Below are positions 8,702 to 17,800 of a DNA stretch of 64,000 nucleotides, one piece after another. The stretch is from Pseudoalteromonas luteoviolacea NCIMB 1944 (lineage in GTDB: Bacteria > Pseudomonadota > Gammaproteobacteria > Enterobacterales > Alteromonadaceae): assembly GCF_001625565.1 (NCBI RefSeq), contig NZ_AUXS01000016.1:1-64000 (forward strand), read 5' to 3'. The notes below the pieces were generated by a model, which was not told where the DNA came from, did not search any database, and worked only from the letters and a program-made list of their open reading frames with translations. The position numbers were made by a program, and so were the translations under genes. How positions within the stretch are numbered: the stretch's first letter is position 1; every line of letters begins with the position of its first letter.

Positions 8702-9193
8702 TCATTCATACTCTGACGCATACGTATCTTCATAAGAGTGTGAATAAAATTCAAATAGATTGCCAAAAGGGTCTTCTAGGTAAACCATTTGCGCTTGTTT
8801 TAGCTCATCTTCTGGATGATAACGCATGATATCCATTCGTACTTTACCGCCATATTCTTCAACACGGCTGATCGCAGTATCAAACTGCTCTTTTGGTAGA
8901 TGTAAACAGAAATGGAAGATCCCCAAGCGTGAGAAGTCAACAACGTGACGTTCTTCACGGTCCACCATCTCAAAAAGCTCAATACCGATACCATCACTCG
9001 TGACTAGGTGCGCAATATTAAACCCTTTAAAGCCTTCGCCAAAAACTGCAATACACATGCGACCAATTGCAGACTCTCGCTCTTCTGTCACTTTCGTGTT
9101 GTTCATCACAACTCTAAGACCAAGCGCTTTAGTGTAAAACTCAACGGCTTTATCCATATCACCAACCATGATGCCAACGTGGTTCATTTTCAT
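8702..9193 (-). CDS. VOC-superfamily (glyoxalase/dioxygenase-fold) protein
   Basis: A 163-aa single-gene VOC protein with two beta-alpha-beta-beta-beta modules. It opens with MNHVGIMVGDMDKAVEFYTKALGL (metal His in NHVG) and has a second conserved histidine in IFHFCLHL. The C-terminal module ends in YLEDPFGNLFEFY, where the acid before F-Y is a usual metal ligand. VOC proteins include lactoylglutathione lyases, ring-cleavage dioxygenases and resistance proteins, so the reaction is not assigned. AGGAG 6 nt upstream supports the start. It is divergent from a LysR regulator across a short spacer with a palindrome, so regulation by that neighbour is likely. Confidence 0.85.
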   Translation of the reverse strand: MKMNHVGIMVGDMDKAVEFYTKALGLRVVMNNTKVTEERESAIGRMCIAVFGEGFKGFNIAHLVTSDGIGIELFEMVDREERHVVDFSRLGIFHFCLHLPKEQFDTAISRVEEYGGKVRMDIMRYHPEDELKQAQMVYLEDPFGNLFEFYSHSYEDTYASEYE

Positions 9194-9270
9194 AACTTAC
9201 TCCTAGATATCTCTTTTACCTTCGATCTAATTGTTGAGCAAATGATATGAAAAGCCTTTGATTAGATAAA

Positions 9271-9297
9271 ATTATCAAATATTATTAAAATGATAAT
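9271..9297. promoter_or_regulatory. Candidate LysR operator in the divergent spacer
   Basis: A perfect inverted repeat, ATTATCA-N13-TGATAAT, lies between the VOC gene and the LysR gene, 21 bp before the LysR start. LysR-type regulators typically bind interrupted palindromes containing T-N11-A in such divergent spacers and repress themselves. The assignment is by position and symmetry. Confidence 0.6.
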
Positions 9298-9318
9298 TTA
9301 AAATTATTGAAGGTATTT

Positions 9319-10206
9319 ATGCTAAACCCAATTTGGTTAGAAACTTTCATTACGCTTGTTGATACTGGGCACTTTACGCAAACAGCAGACAAACTGTATA
9401 TGACTCAACCCGGAGTTAGTCAGCATATCAATAAACTCGAAGAAGCTTGCGGGCATACTTTAATCAAGAGAGAGAAGAAGTCATTTGTCATTACCGAGCA
9501 AGGTCGACTCGTCTACAACTACACTAAAAAGTTGCTCAGAGGTGAAAAGTCTCTCTTTGGGCAGCTAAGCTTTGACGACCCTTTTTCTGGACAATACTCT
9601 TTAGCATGTTCCGGCTCAGTATCATTGTTGCTTTACCCAAAATTATTAAAACTTCAAAATAAATATCCAGATATTTACATCAATATTAAAGCCGCGCCCA
9701 ATCATCAAATTTTAAGTGATATTAAAAATGGCCATATTGATCAGGGGATCGTGACAGATATACCCAAAAAAAGTTTTTTTGATTTTGAGGAGCTTGGTCA
9801 AGAAGAACTTTGTTTGATATTACCGCACAAGACTGACGTGAATAAAAGCTGGAAACAGCTCTTGTTAGATCTAGGATTAGTTTCTCACCCAGATGCCGAG
9901 CATTATTTATCCTTGTACTTCAGGCAATGCCAAGAACAAGAGCTAAAGTTACTTGATATCAGTAAAATCCCGGTCGTGGGTTCAATTAATCAAATTAGTC
10001 AAATATTAGAGCCTTTAGCTCAAGGGATCGGATTTACCATACTACCTAAAAGTGCAGTGGATAGCTTTCACAGCCCAAACCTCTTAAAAGCCCTCAAACC
10101 TCAACAACCTGTAATGGAAAGTTTATATTTGGTCCGTCAGAAAAATAGAGAGCTGCCCGCTCGTTATGAAACCTTAAATTCAATTATCCGAAAGACATGG
10201 GCTTAA
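9319..10206 (+). CDS. LysR-family transcriptional regulator
   Basis: A 295-aa regulator. Residues ~5-60 form the LysR winged HTH (WLETFITLVDTGHFTQTADKLYMTQPGVSQHINKLE), and residues ~90-290 form the two-lobed substrate-binding domain that senses a small effector. The start is the ATG preceded by GAAGG at about 5 nt; a TTG 12 nt upstream is unlikely. By the usual LysR arrangement it should control the divergently transcribed VOC gene and itself through the palindrome in the spacer. The effector cannot be told from sequence. Confidence 0.92.
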   Translation: MLNPIWLETFITLVDTGHFTQTADKLYMTQPGVSQHINKLEEACGHTLIKREKKSFVITEQGRLVYNYTKKLLRGEKSLFGQLSFDDPFSGQYSLACSGSVSLLLYPKLLKLQNKYPDIYINIKAAPNHQILSDIKNGHIDQGIVTDIPKKSFFDFEELGQEELCLILPHKTDVNKSWKQLLLDLGLVSHPDAEHYLSLYFRQCQEQELKLLDISKIPVVGSINQISQILEPLAQGIGFTILPKSAVDSFHSPNLLKALKPQQPVMESLYLVRQKNRELPARYETLNSIIRKTWA

Positions 10207-10739
10207 ATCGACTATTTAGCGCTAGCGGCCCTTAAAGAAAGTCGCCACAAAACACATTTTAAATTGAATTTTACCAGCCGAGATATCACAAGGGCCTTTG
10301 TATTCACTCCGTAAAACTACAAATATAGAGCTCTTTGGCAGGAAGATTTATACTAGATTATTACACGCTCACTCTCATCATGGTAGCTCTTCCCCGCCTT
10401 GATGATGGCAAAAATAACAAATCCTTTCAGAATAAATATCTGAGCAAGGGCAGATCCCTATGCCCCACTAAATAAAGTAAAAACAAGTAATTAAACCCTT
10501 TACTTTGTTGGTGCAGTGTATCTGTAGTGCGCACTCCCCCTAAATAATTTACATCTCAGTACATTTACATCTCTCATTTCTCCAAACAGTCCCATGCAGG
10601 GACTCTTTTCCAAATACTGAATACACAGCAAAGTAAACCCGATGAATAAGCAACAAAAAATAATACAAAAATACACATTGATTACATTATTAAAAATATG
10701 TTAGTTTTATTTTGATTTTTTAAACACAAAGGAAATAAT
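10207..10739. other. Intergenic region, nothing recognised
   Basis: About 530 bp of AT-rich sequence between the LysR gene and the next exported-protein gene. I see no credible gene, RNA or strong hairpin. The last ~100 bp are very AT-rich and probably hold the promoter of the next gene. Confidence 0.4.
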
Positions 10740-11405
10740 GTGAATAACAAAAAACTACAAAAAACCATAATGACAACACTCTTTGGGCTGACTCTGGGCG
10801 CAGGTTCTTTTTCTGCAATGGCAGATAAAGTTAATTGTCGCATGGAAACCACATCACAAAAAAATATCTACAGTGGTACTGCACAATGTACAGGAACATT
10901 TTGGTATACCACCTGGGAAAATAGACGCATTGTTAGAAAACAAGGTTCCAAGTCATTACAGCAATTCTTTGAGCCCACAACTAATTCAAGTGCCATCTTG
11001 TCGGGTATCGCATACGTAACGACCAGCTCATACGGTGGCCAACCTTTGAATGAGTCATTTGTTGTAAGATGTTCAGCAAGCATTCCATTCAGTCATAAAG
11101 AAGATGTAAAAGAAGAAGTATGCGACCACACGCCAACAGCGAGTGTCGGTGTAAATCACCACGAGTTTTGGGATGTTAGTTTTTGGGCTAGCGGCCGAGA
11201 TGAAGACGGTACCATTGTTTCAAAAGAACTTTGGGTCGATGGTGTAAAACAATCAAGCAGCAGTGTATGGAAAACTTCTTCACAAAATCGCACTTACAAT
11301 ATTCGTGTTAGGGTAACAGACAATGATGGTTATACATCAGAAGCAACGCGTACCTACCATGCAACAAACAAAGGTCCTGTTATGTGCGGCAAATACCCTT
11401 GCTAA
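10740..11405 (+). CDS. Exported protein with C-terminal Ig/PKD-like domain
   Basis: A 221-aa protein read from a GTG start: AAGGA lies 7 nt upstream, and the overlapping ATG runs straight into a stop. It has a signal peptide with cleavage after SAMA, leaving a mature protein of about 193 aa with paired cysteines (NCRM, AQCTG, RCSAS, EEVCD and a terminal CGKYPC). Residues ~125-205 look like a PKD/Ig-like beta-sandwich (VSFWASGRDEDGTIVSKELWVDG; RVRVTDNDGYT). It is probably a disulfide-bonded secreted or periplasmic protein; function unknown. A strong terminator follows, so it is likely transcribed alone. Confidence 0.65.
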   Translation: MNNKKLQKTIMTTLFGLTLGAGSFSAMADKVNCRMETTSQKNIYSGTAQCTGTFWYTTWENRRIVRKQGSKSLQQFFEPTTNSSAILSGIAYVTTSSYGGQPLNESFVVRCSASIPFSHKEDVKEEVCDHTPTASVGVNHHEFWDVSFWASGRDEDGTIVSKELWVDGVKQSSSSVWKTSSQNRTYNIRVRVTDNDGYTSEATRTYHATNKGPVMCGKYPC

Positions 11406-11438
11406 TCATTAAGTAAGTATCTATTGATACATTTTACC

Positions 11439-11467
11439 AGCGTCGTCTCTATGTCGACGCTTTTTTT
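11439..11467 (+). terminator. Rho-independent terminator
   Basis: AGCGTCG and CGACGCT form a 7-bp stem with a 9-nt loop followed by TTTTTTT, downstream of the exported-protein gene. The remaining ~290 bp to the next gene hold no other feature I can support. Confidence 0.85.
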
Positions 11468-11756
11468 ATGCAGCATACAGCAACTAGCTAATTTGGCGCT
11501 AACGGATAAGCTGCGCTATCAAGCCCGCTCTCTTTGGACGATTTGTATCCTCGTATGCCTTTACTTAGAACAGTTTCCCAGATCCATAATTTTTATAATC
11601 ACATCACAGTGCCGGCTTAGTTAAATCTAAAAATACCATAACATTGCAGCCACGCATGATAAGAAAATAATGAAATATATAATAAAAACAAACACTAAAG
11701 ACACAGAAAGCAAATAAAGTTATGATATTAAAAAATTTCGACTAAGGATTTAATTA

Positions 11757-12662
11757 ATGAAAAAAGCGCTATTTCTCTCTTTGGCAGTAGGGTTATCGTC
11801 TTCGTTTTACGCTGTATCATCACCAAGTTCGGAGGCGTTGCTTTCAGAGCAGGCGTTCACAAAAGCTTATTTGAAAGAGGTAAAAAAGCACTTCAAGGAT
11901 GCACAATTTAAGGTTACTGATGATTTATCTATTGAAGTTACGTACTCAACAGGCGCGACTTTTTCAACAAATCTCGTAAACGCTTATTTAAGATACTCAG
12001 AAGAAAAAGACGCACTTGAAGAGATATTTGCATATTATATAGATTCGACTAAAAGTGCTCGCCAGTTATCAGAAAAGTCAAAGTTACAAGTTAGCCAATT
12101 AAGGCCCGTTATTAAGCCAACCTCTTATATCGAACATATAACGGCTAAAATAAACCAATCAAGTGATAAAAAGGTCCCTTTCCCGTTTTATTACGAAAAA
12201 ATTAACGATGAACTCGTCCTACTACTAGCAATAGATACACCTTCAAGCATTCAGTATGTCAGTAAAGAGAAGATAGATGAATTTAAGCTACCCGTTGAGC
12301 AACTCAAAGAGATTGCGAAATCTAACTTAGATACACACCTCGCTGAACTGGGTGCAAAACTCCAAAGAATTGAACAAAAAGAAGGAAGCAGTAACATACA
12401 TATGTTTATTGCTGACGAGACCTACGAAGCCAGTGCTGTTTTCTCAAATTATTTTAAGCAACAGGTCAAAGCTACATTCGAAGGCCCTGTCGGATTAGTT
12501 TTCCCCAATAGAAGCAACGTGTTGGTTGTGCCGCTGAATGATGAAGCAGCACTTTATCAAATTGCGATGCTCGCTTATTCAGAGTATCCAAACCTATCTT
12601 ACAACGTATCACCATTTGCTTATGAATATCATGATGGTGAACTAAAGCGTATTCAGTTTTAA
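11757..12662 (+). CDS. Exported DUF1444-like protein
   Basis: A 301-aa protein with an N-terminal signal peptide (MKKALFLSLAVGLSSSFYAVSS). The mature part runs through PVIKPTSYIEHI, a central region VPFPFYYEKINDELVLLLAID, and a C-terminal segment with GPVGLVFPNRSNVLVVPLND and SPFAYEYHDGEL. The order of motifs resembles DUF1444 (YtpQ-type) proteins, which are usually cytoplasmic, so an exported member is slightly unusual. The function of that family is unknown to me. AAGGA precedes the ATG at about 8 nt. No operon partner is evident. Confidence 0.5.
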   Translation: MKKALFLSLAVGLSSSFYAVSSPSSEALLSEQAFTKAYLKEVKKHFKDAQFKVTDDLSIEVTYSTGATFSTNLVNAYLRYSEEKDALEEIFAYYIDSTKSARQLSEKSKLQVSQLRPVIKPTSYIEHITAKINQSSDKKVPFPFYYEKINDELVLLLAIDTPSSIQYVSKEKIDEFKLPVEQLKEIAKSNLDTHLAELGAKLQRIEQKEGSSNIHMFIADETYEASAVFSNYFKQQVKATFEGPVGLVFPNRSNVLVVPLNDEAALYQIAMLAYSEYPNLSYNVSPFAYEYHDGELKRIQF

Positions 12663-12732
12663 GTTGTGGGCCTCCAGCCTCCTCTTGCTAGCAAGCCAAA
12701 GTTAGCATTCAGTGTTTGAAACAAGCCCCTCA

Positions 12733-12987
12733 TCAGGCGTTTACCCTTACAATCACCATGTGGTCTAAAACGCCTGTCACACCACACCCTTTCCTGTCCA
12801 AAACTGAAGTGGGTTTAGAACATATTGGAGTTAAATAAAACGATTTGCCATTTGTTGCATAGCCGTTTTTCTCCAACGTGTTGCTCAGGATACGCTCTGA
12901 TAACGGCCCCCTGTACTGACATTTTAATTGCTTTGCGTGGTTAAGAGTGGGTTGCAGGTAAGCCTCATCACTGCATATCTTTACCAC
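12733..12987 (-). other. Doubtful small reading frame, possible transposase scar
   Basis: An open frame of 84 codons from a GTG without a ribosome site, 27 bp after the Xre gene on the same strand. The encoded protein is cysteine-containing and unrecognised. In another frame of the same strand, 12722-12775 encodes RPHGDCKGKRLM, which recalls the HRPxG-x-x-GKTP end of IS3-type transposases and the relic at 8357. I lean towards degraded mobile-element DNA rather than a gene. Confidence 0.25.
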
Positions 12988-13014
12988 GCAATTTCGTGAT
13001 GTAATATCGTGTAT

Positions 13015-13287
13015 TTACTTTCTTTCAAAATACTGGATATTCGGTAAACAAAACTCATCGCCAAAAATTAAATACATCTCGTATACCAGCTCCATGGTCA
13101 TATAGGTTTTACCGGTTTCAAAATTACTGATCGTCGCTTGGTCAACGTTGAGCTTATCCCCGAGTTGCTTTTGCGTTAAGTTATTACTTTTTCTGGTGCT
13201 CCTTAAATTGTTTTGCATTTCGACCATCAATTTATTTATTACTAACCTGCGCCTGATTGCGTCATGTCTCATAAATCTACTAACCAT
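13015..13287 (-). CDS. Xre/Cro-type HTH regulator
   Basis: A 90-aa protein that is essentially one helix-turn-helix domain: LRSTRKSNNLTQKQLGDKLNVDQATISNFETGKTYMT at about residues 28-65, with a short tail. It is a small single-domain DNA-binding protein of the phage/antitoxin/control type. It has no convincing toxin partner; the 84-codon frame behind it is doubtful. The HTH core (TQ[KS]QLG-KL...DQATISN[FW]E[TG]GK) is notably like the 97-aa regulator at 21720. Confidence 0.8.
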   Translation of the reverse strand: MVSRFMRHDAIRRRLVINKLMVEMQNNLRSTRKSNNLTQKQLGDKLNVDQATISNFETGKTYMTMELVYEMYLIFGDEFCLPNIQYFERK

Positions 13288-13836
13288 ACAATTTCCTTAT
13301 AAGTAAGTGATCAAGTTATATAAACGGTATCCTTTTATACCCATTGTAGATCACCCTAAAATTATCCTATGAAAAAATAGTGTTAAGATTTTAAACCGCT
13401 GGGTGTGAAAAAATCTTCAATCGCTAAGGAGATATCGATTAAGTGCATGAATTTAATGTTATAAAGCTGCTATAGTTATCGCTTTCAAGATGATGGCATA
13501 CACGTAAATAAATAACTTGAAATGTTCTCAGCCACAAATACAGAATTCGGTTCCTACAAATAACAAACAGATTTATGGTCAACTTGAACTCTGTAAAACA
13601 GCTACTAAGCGCACGTTGAATCAAACCGTTGTATATAAAAAATTTAGTCCATAGTGACTTCAACATGTTGAAGTCGGTTTAAGCAATAGTGAAAAACACG
13701 CAACTCATGAACTTAACGATTATTGTCGTGTTTTTTCATTAACCCTATTGACCCGTCTATTACTTTACAGTTTAGAGTCTCACCCATCGTAATAAAACAT
13801 CGCAAGAAAATACCGATGACTATACCAGGAGCCAAA
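13288..13836. other. Intergenic region with palindrome and hairpin
   Basis: About 550 bp without a credible gene. It holds a perfect 20-bp palindrome at 13656 (listed separately) and a hairpin-like pair AAAAACACG (13692) / CGTGTTTTTT (13727) with a long loop. Frames of 60-75 codons here have no ribosome site or recognisable sequence. Confidence 0.4.
13656..13675. promoter_or_regulatory. Perfect 20-bp palindrome, candidate operator
   Basis: GACTTCAACATGTTGAAGTC is its own reverse complement over all 20 bases. Uninterrupted dyads of this size are typical of operators for MerR- or TetR-type dimers. It sits about 160 bp before the GNAT gene and about 370 bp upstream of the divergently oriented Xre gene. 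Which gene it serves is unknown. Confidence 0.5.
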
Positions 13837-14343
13837 ATGAACATTTGTATTCGAGACGAACAGCCCCACGACGCAGTGCACATAGAGTCGCTTACTAAAG
13901 CAGCATTTGCTGAAGTAACGCATTCTGATCAGTGCGAACACTTTATTATTCGAGCTTTGAGGCGTGCAAATGCACTGACAATTTCACTCGTGGCTGAGTA
14001 TGAAGGTGCTGTAGTCGGCTATGTAGCCATCTCTCCCGTTGTACTTTCGGATAATCAACAAGGCTGGTTTGGACTGGGCCCAGTGGCAGTTTCCCCTGCT
14101 CAGCAAGGCCAAGGCATAGGCTCGCAATTGATCAATAAGGCACTTGAAATGCTCAAACATAGTCAAGCTAAAGGCTGCGTGGTGCTTGGAGAACCTGCGT
14201 ATTACAGCCGCTTTGGATTTGCGGCCAATGAAAAGCTCGTGATGGCAGGCGTTCCTCCTGAATACTTCCAAGTATGTGCATTTAACCAAGACGTACCTAC
14301 TGCTAGCGTCACGTACCATAACGCCTTCGGCGCAACATCTTAA
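13837..14343 (+). CDS. GNAT N-acetyltransferase, YhbS-like
   Basis: A 168-aa acetyl-CoA-dependent transferase. The acetyl-CoA-binding motif A is clear: LGPVAVSPAQQGQGIGSQL (Q/R-x-x-G-x-G/A). The downstream LGEPAYYSRFGFAAN matches the YhbS (COG3153) subgroup. The substrate is unknown. AGGAG 5 nt before this ATG sets the start; a long in-frame extension upstream has no ribosome site. It is a single cytoplasmic enzyme with no obvious operon partner. Confidence 0.88.
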   Translation: MNICIRDEQPHDAVHIESLTKAAFAEVTHSDQCEHFIIRALRRANALTISLVAEYEGAVVGYVAISPVVLSDNQQGWFGLGPVAVSPAQQGQGIGSQLINKALEMLKHSQAKGCVVLGEPAYYSRFGFAANEKLVMAGVPPEYFQVCAFNQDVPTASVTYHNAFGATS

Positions 14344-14352
14344 ACCAAATGA

Positions 14353-14378
14353 GCGGGAGAGAGATTTAACACTCCCGC
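14353..14378 (+). terminator. Hairpin after the GNAT gene
   Basis: GCGGGAG and CTCCCGC form a 7-bp GC-rich stem with a 12-nt loop, 10 nt after the stop. Only a weak ATTATT tail follows, so efficiency is uncertain. Confidence 0.55.
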
Positions 14379-14579
14379 ATTATTAATCCGCAAATACCTT
14401 CCCAGCAACACACTCACTGAGCAAACTTTTGAGGCTAGCTGATAGGCTTTTCACCACAATATAAACATGTACTGCTGCAGGCAAGATGCTGTAAATATTT
14501 AAGGTACACTTGTGTTATTTTTTTGCTTGTTTATTCGTCATAAAAATGACTTTTAATGCTAATCAATAAGGAATATACA

Positions 14580-14822
14580 ATGAAATTAGCTTCTCTCATT
14601 TCAATGGTTGCAATCATTTGTGCCGCTTCATTTAATACACAAGCAAACGACATCGACATCAAGTCAGCAACGAGTAATACCCATTATTTAATTGAATGTT
14701 TTCCAAGGTATTCACCAACGCCTTATTGGAGCACTGTAGAGTGGCAAGAATCGCAGATCCGAGCGGTGCTTTATGAGTGTCGCTCAGAAGGTGGGTTTCC
14801 AAAAATAACTGAGCTCTTTTAA
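14580..14822 (+). CDS. Small exported protein, unknown
   Basis: An 80-aa precursor with a textbook signal peptide (MKLASLISMVAIICAASFNTQA) and a ~57-aa mature part rich in aromatic residues and with two cysteines (LIECFPRYS...LYECRSEGG) that could form one disulfide. AAGGA lies 7 nt before the ATG; an in-frame ATG 24 nt upstream lacks one. No family recognised. It is convergent with the giant sensor-regulator gene across a hairpin. Confidence 0.6.
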   Translation: MKLASLISMVAIICAASFNTQANDIDIKSATSNTHYLIECFPRYSPTPYWSTVEWQESQIRAVLYECRSEGGFPKITELF

Positions 14823-14842
14823 ATTAATAACTCAGTTGCCAA

Positions 14843-14867
14843 TGTTGGGGAGAGCTTAGCCCCAACA
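14843..14867. terminator. Hairpin between convergent genes
   Basis: TGTTGGGG and CCCCAACA form an 8-bp stem with a 9-nt loop between two converging genes. It has no strong T tract on either side, so it is a possible weak bidirectional terminator. Confidence 0.4.
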
Positions 14868-14885
14868 CTGCCTATATTGTCGGAA

Positions 14886-17800
14886 TTACAATTTTAACGG
14901 GTGTTTATCACGTTGCTTTTGCACATAACTTTTGGCCGTCATACCATATTGCTTTTTAAAGCATGCACTAAAGTAAGACGCCGAATTGAACCCAACCAAT
15001 TCAGACACAACCGCCACACTTTTACCATGTAACAATGGAGTGATCGCTTGATACAAGCGGTACGTTCTCAGGTATTCATTTGCCCCCATAGAAATGACCG
15101 CAGTGAGTTTGCGATGCAACTGTCGCTCACTCAGCGCCATCTCTTTGGCAAGTTCAGCTACAGAAACATCTGGGTTTTGGTAGCGCTCGTGGATCACCCC
15201 ATCTAGTTTGTCCAAAAAGTCGTAGATGTGCGGTTCATCTTTAAACTCAAATTTTGGCAACATGGGTAAACTGTCAGCTGCTTTTTTACCCCCTTGCTCA
15301 ATACGCGCATGCCATCTAGCAGCATTGGCTGCATAGTGCGAAAACACGTTGCGCACTTTAAGCTCTAACGCCTGTACACTAAACGGTTTAGTTATGTAAT
15401 CATCGGCTTGGCGGCTGAGGCCTTCAAGCTCTCTTTGTTCATTTAAGTTGGCCGTCAATAAAATAACCGGAATATGCGCAGTTAGAGGGTCTTGTTTAAT
15501 GCGGCTCAACAATCCGAAGCCATCAAGCTTTGGCATCATCACATCGGAAATAATCAGATCGGGAAGTTGCGCTTTTGCCTTTTCAAGGCCTTGTGCGCCA
15601 TCAACAGCAACCTCTACTTTATAATCCTGCTCAAAAATACTACTGAGTAAAGTCAACATATCTGGCGTATCATCTACGATAAGAACCGTCTTATCGCTTA
15701 GATCGTGCCGTGAGCTAGATACTTGTGCCTCATTGTCAGAACACGATATGGCAGGAAGTGCATTAAAGACCAAACTAAACTCACTGCCCTTACCTAACGA
15801 TGACACAACGTCAATAGACCCTTTTAGCTCATCTGCAATCGCTTTCACGACACTCAACCCAATGCCCAAGCCAACATTTTGCCGTTTACCTGTGTCGGTT
15901 CTATATTCAGGTGTAAAAATGGCCTCCAATTCACTTGGCTCAATACCTACCCCTTCATCTTGAACATGCAAAATACAGCGAGGCGCTTTTTCATCACCTT
16001 GTAAACTCAAATTGAGTGACACGGTTTTACCCACAGCGCTATATTTAATTGCATTGCTTAGTAAGTTACTCACACATTGCTCGAGCTGATCTGGGCGAGC
16101 CAGAACATGGATATCGTCTTCAATATTTGTTTTCAGCATAATATCGCTTTGCTCAGCCATTGGACCAAATGCAGCTATCTGCTCTAAACAAATTTGAGAC
16201 AAATTAAAGCTGGTGAGTGACTGCGTCGGGCTGACAATCGGCAACTGAGATTCTTGATTGAGGTTTGATACCCGCATCAACTGCTCTATTAACACCTTTA
16301 AACGCTTGGCATTGCTAATCACGATATTTGCCATTTTGCTGCGTTCATCAGGTTGTTGGACTCTGTTGAGTTGCTCTGCAGGCCCTTGAATTAGAGAAAC
16401 TGGCGTCATCAGTTCGTGAGACAACGTTTTTAATAACAGCGTTCGCTGCGCTTGTGCTTGTGCCAATGCATCTGACTTTTCGGTAAGCAGTTTGTTTTGT
16501 TTACTTATTTCTCGTGTTTGCTCGGCAACTTCAATCTCCAATGCGGTTTGGATACGTTTCAAAGCCGCTATACGAATTTGATAAATAATATATAAAATCA
16601 ATATCGAACCGAGTGCATATGCACAATATGCCCATACAGTTGCATACCATGGGGTTTCAATGGTAAAAGAAAACTCGCTGATGTTCTGTGACCAGTTTCC
16701 GTCACTGTCAGTGCTTTGCAGTAACAACTTGTATTGGCCGTATGCCAGCTTGGGGATCATCAATACCCGGCTTTTCCCCAACTCTACCCAAGTGTTAGCG
16801 ATCCCCTCTAGTTTGTACCTAAATTGCTGCTTCGAGACACTGGCAAAGTTATTGTTAGCAAGCACAAAGCGCATACTCGCGTGTTCGTAGGGAAGTGCAA
16901 CCAGATTTTCTTGGTGAAAGTAACGCTTCGACTGTCCGTTTGCAAAAGTAAGCTCAAATTCACTCACCTTAGGCTGCGCGTCGGAAAAACCAAGTTTGTT
17001 AGGGCTGAATAAAGTCATTCCATCAGGTGCTATAAAAGCGAGTTGTCGCTCAAAAGCAGCACCTGCACTGCCTAAATACCCTTGTGTAAACAGGCCATCT
17101 CCTTTGTCAAAATGGCGAACGCTCAAGTCCGAGTCCTCTGGAGACCACCCCATCACGCCAAAGCTACTGGCAAACCACGCATAGCCTGTATCATCAAAAA
17201 CAACACTGGTATTGGTCAACCTTTTGAGCTTATCTGGTAAGGCTTTCCATGATTGGGTTTTTAGATCCAGTACTTGTAAACCACTTTCAGTTTGAACAAA
17301 TAAAAAGTCTTTTGGGCTGAGATAAAGGTCATAAACCGCATTTGAGACTCTATCGCCAAGCGCTGTTTTTGGTTCAAAACGCTGCGTGCTGACATCAAAG
17401 GTTTGCAGCCCACTTGATGTGGCCACCCACAGGAGCTCGTTATGAAGAACCAAGCTGTGTATTTCATCACTTAACAGGCCTGAGTTTTCAGTATTAAATC
17501 GCTCTACGTGTTTAGTACGCGGGTTTAATCGAGTCAAACCATCAAAGCTATGGGACAGCCAAATAGTTTGTTCGTCTTGAATAACAATGCTATAAATCGC
17601 ATCGGGGATATTATATTTCTCAAAATCAAATTGTTGAACCACTGTCATTGATTGTGGTTCGACTTTCACTAAGCTTTTATAGAGGCTGATCCACACATGT
17701 TCACTCGGCGATACAGCCATTGCTTGAGCAGATAAGTCTTCGGTATCAAGGCAACGTTGAAAGTCACCCTCGAACGAGTAACGGCATACACCAGCTAGTT

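Noticed and set aside
11424..11624. 66-codon frame covering the terminator at 11439
   Set aside because: It runs through the strong hairpin and T run and lacks a ribosome site.
13439..13666. 75-codon minus-strand frame between the Xre and GNAT genes
   Set aside because: No ribosome site, odd aromatic/Cys-rich composition and overlap with the 20-bp palindrome.
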